64,000 nucleotides of DNA, taken from assembly GCF_027922305.1 (NCBI RefSeq), contig NZ_BSFK01000016.1, positions 740,565 to 804,564 on the forward strand. The letters are read 5' to 3'. The position numbers were made by a program, and so were the translations under genes. Source of the DNA: Methylopila jiangsuensis. GTDB lineage: Bacteria > Pseudomonadota > Alphaproteobacteria > Rhizobiales > Methylopilaceae. Below are positions 62,583 through 64,000 of the stretch, in pieces; positions within the stretch are counted from its first letter, which is position 1; the number at the start of each line of letters is the position of its first letter. Under the pieces are notes generated by a model that saw only the letters and a list, made by a program, of their open reading frames with translations, did not search any database and was not told where the DNA came from.

Positions 62583-64000
62583 TCAGGCTAAGCGAAACGC
62601 CTCGCGCTGACTTCGCCAGTCGAGCGGAAACCGCGTGTCGGCCATCAGCTTGCTGGCGGTCAGATCGGGATATCGCCCGTCGAGCAGTCCCGCCACGATA
62701 TCCGGAGCGAGGAAGCTGATGCGGACCAGACGGGTCATGTAGGACGCGGTGAGGTTCTCCTCCCGTGCGACGTCGTCGATGCTCGCCCGGTCGTCGATCA
62801 GGCGGCTCCGGACGATCTGGGCGCGCGCCACGAGGCGGATCAGGCTGGCGTCGGCGGGCGCCTCTTCGGCCAGGCCGTCGATCACGAAGCGAAGTTCGTT
62901 CCCGCGCCGCTTCAATCGCGCCGGGACAGAGATGGTGGTCAAGTCTTCGTCCAGGCGATTCGGGATGGGGTGGGTGGCGGCCGAGCCTTCCGGGTCGGCC
63001 AGCCAAGCCTGCAGCCCGGTCAGCCCGATCGTCAGGTCGACCCTGTCCTGATGCACGTCGATGCGCGGAACGAAGGCCAGCAGCGCGGTGCGGACGTCGG
63101 GCGTTCCCAGCGCCGGCCAGCGCGCCGCGGCTTCTTGGCCAAGTTGGGTCAGCCGACGCTGGTCGCTGGCGCCGCGATCCGTTGACGAGCTCGCGTCCAT
63201 GGTCGAGGCTGGGTCGGCGAGCATCCGCCCTACGCGGTCCCGCACCAGTTGCTCCAACGCCGGCGCCGGGAGGCGCAGGCCTTGGGTGTCCGTCCTCTTC
63301 CCGCTGACGAGGTGATGGGACACGTAGTACCGATAGCGCATGCCCTTCTTGACCGCGTGGCTGGGCGTCAGCCGTTTGCCCGCGGCGTCATAGACGAGGC
63401 CAGCGAGCAGGCTCGGTTCGGCGGCCGCGGTTCCGGTCGTCCGCTCGACCCGATTGTCGGCGAGGACTTTCTGCGCCTCTGCGAACAGCACCTCGTCCAC
63501 GATCGCCGCGTGCTCGCCAGGATAGACCTCGGCCTTATGCACGATGTCGCCGCGGTAAATCCGGTTGGAGAGCATCAGATAGAGCGCGCCCCGTGAGAAC
63601 GCCTTGCCGCCATAAGGCGAACCGTCGGCCGCCGTCCTGCACTTGCTGATCACGCCGGAGGCGTCGAGCTCCGCCTTCAGCTCCCGAACCGACCCTAGCT
63701 CTACGTAGCGGCGGAAGATGTTTCGGACGGTCGCGGCTTCCGCCTCGTTGACCACGAGCTTGCGGTCGCGGACGTCGTAGCCGAGCGGCGGCTGGCCGCC
63801 CATCCACATACCTTTCTTCTTCGAGGCCGCGATCTTGTCGCGGATGCGCTCGCCCGTGACCTCGCGCTCGAACTGCGCGAAAGACAGCAGCACGTTCAAC
63901 GTCAACCGTCCCATGCTGGTCGTGGTGTTGAACGCCTGGGTCACCGAGACGAAAGAGACGCGATGCTTATCGAACAGCTCGACGATGCGTGCGAAGTCGC
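62583..64000 (-). CDS. Large serine recombinase (C-terminal part, continues past the window)
   Basis: The leftward frame enters the window at 64000 and ends at 62583 (473 codons seen). The visible part has the end of the resolvase domain (SMGRLTLNVLLSFAQFEREV), the recombinase domain (GGQPPLGYDVRDRKLVVNEA, then SNRIYRGDIVHKAEVYPGEH), a zinc-ribbon region with few Cys, and a long helical tail. The catalytic Ser is outside. It would integrate or excise a mobile element; the tRNA-Ser at 62220 is a likely neighbour of its attachment site. Confidence 0.88.
   Translation of the reverse strand, partial: DFARIVELFDKHRVSFVSVTQAFNTTTSMGRLTLNVLLSFAQFEREVTGERIRDKIAASKKKGMWMGGQPPLGYDVRDRKLVVNEAEAATVRNIFRRYVELGSVRELKAELDASGVISKCRTAADGSPYGGKAFSRGALYLMLSNRIYRGDIVHKAEVYPGEHAAIVDEVLFAEAQKVLADNRVERTTGTAAAEPSLLAGLVYDAAGKRLTPSHAVKKGMRYRYYVSHHLVSGKRTDTQGLRLPAPALEQLVRDRVGRMLADPASTMDASSSTDRGASDQRRLTQLGQEAAARWPALGTPDVRTALLAFVPRIDVHQDRVDLTIGLTGLQAWLADPEGSAATHPIPNRLDEDLTTISVPARLKRRGNELRFVIDGLAEEAPADASLIRLVARAQIVRSRLIDDRASIDDVAREENLTASYMTRLVRISFLAPDIVAGLLDGRYPDLTASKLMADTRFPLDWRSQREAFRLA

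Overview
The window looks like chromosome of a high-GC alphaproteobacterium, most likely order Hyphomicrobiales. The basis is the host gene set on the right (a GcrA cell-cycle regulator, a CC0125/CC1285-type lipoprotein, an NdvA-like glucan exporter, metZ behind a SAM-II riboswitch, and a tRNA-His with no G-1 and with A73). I do not assign a genus.

Positions 1 to about 42.6 kb are one prophage of siphovirus type with an HK97-like head. From left to right it carries: replication genes (DnaB-like helicase, DUF1376 protein); a NusG-family protein as candidate antiterminator; small genes and an HNH endonuclease; TerS, TerL, portal, ClpP-like protease and HK97 capsid; connector, neck and tail-tube genes; tail chaperones joined by a -1 frameshift at GGGAAAC; a 4.5-kb accessory island; a tape measure with a probable peptidase domain; tail-tip genes; appendage genes with two different esterase-type domains; and a GH19 endolysin with small membrane genes. 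The island (14.3-18.8 kb) holds two Arc-like ribbon-helix-helix proteins facing each other across a palindromic operator, an antirepressor, a HigBA toxin-antitoxin pair, a lipoprotein and small unknown genes. The first three resemble the immI module of phage P22 in arrangement.

From 35.9 to 42.6 kb is a leftward and rightward set of accessory genes: a possible PD-(D/E)XK protein, an XRE regulator, two copies of a ~103-bp terminator block, an ISL3-type transposase preceded by its own ribbon-helix-helix gene and an AGATATCAG operator array, and a promoter-driven operon ending in a secreted nuclease. No integrase, CI-type repressor or attachment site is visible, so the left end of the prophage lies outside the window.

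Positions 42.9 to 62.3 kb are ordinary chromosome: a protein with a possible beta/gamma-crystallin-like end, a lipoprotein, an NdvA-like exporter, a D-Ala-D-Ala carboxypeptidase, a COG0523 GTPase, an acyl-CoA synthetase, thiC under a TPP riboswitch, tRNA-Leu, an IS5-type remnant, a dCTP deaminase, metZ, gcrA, argD-argF, hslO, tRNA-His and tRNA-Ser. Just past tRNA-Ser a large serine recombinase runs off the right edge and probably marks the start of a second integrated element.

Gene starts were chosen from stop/start overlaps (ATGA, TGATG), Shine-Dalgarno spacing and family length. Functions come from motifs recognised by eye; no database search was run.
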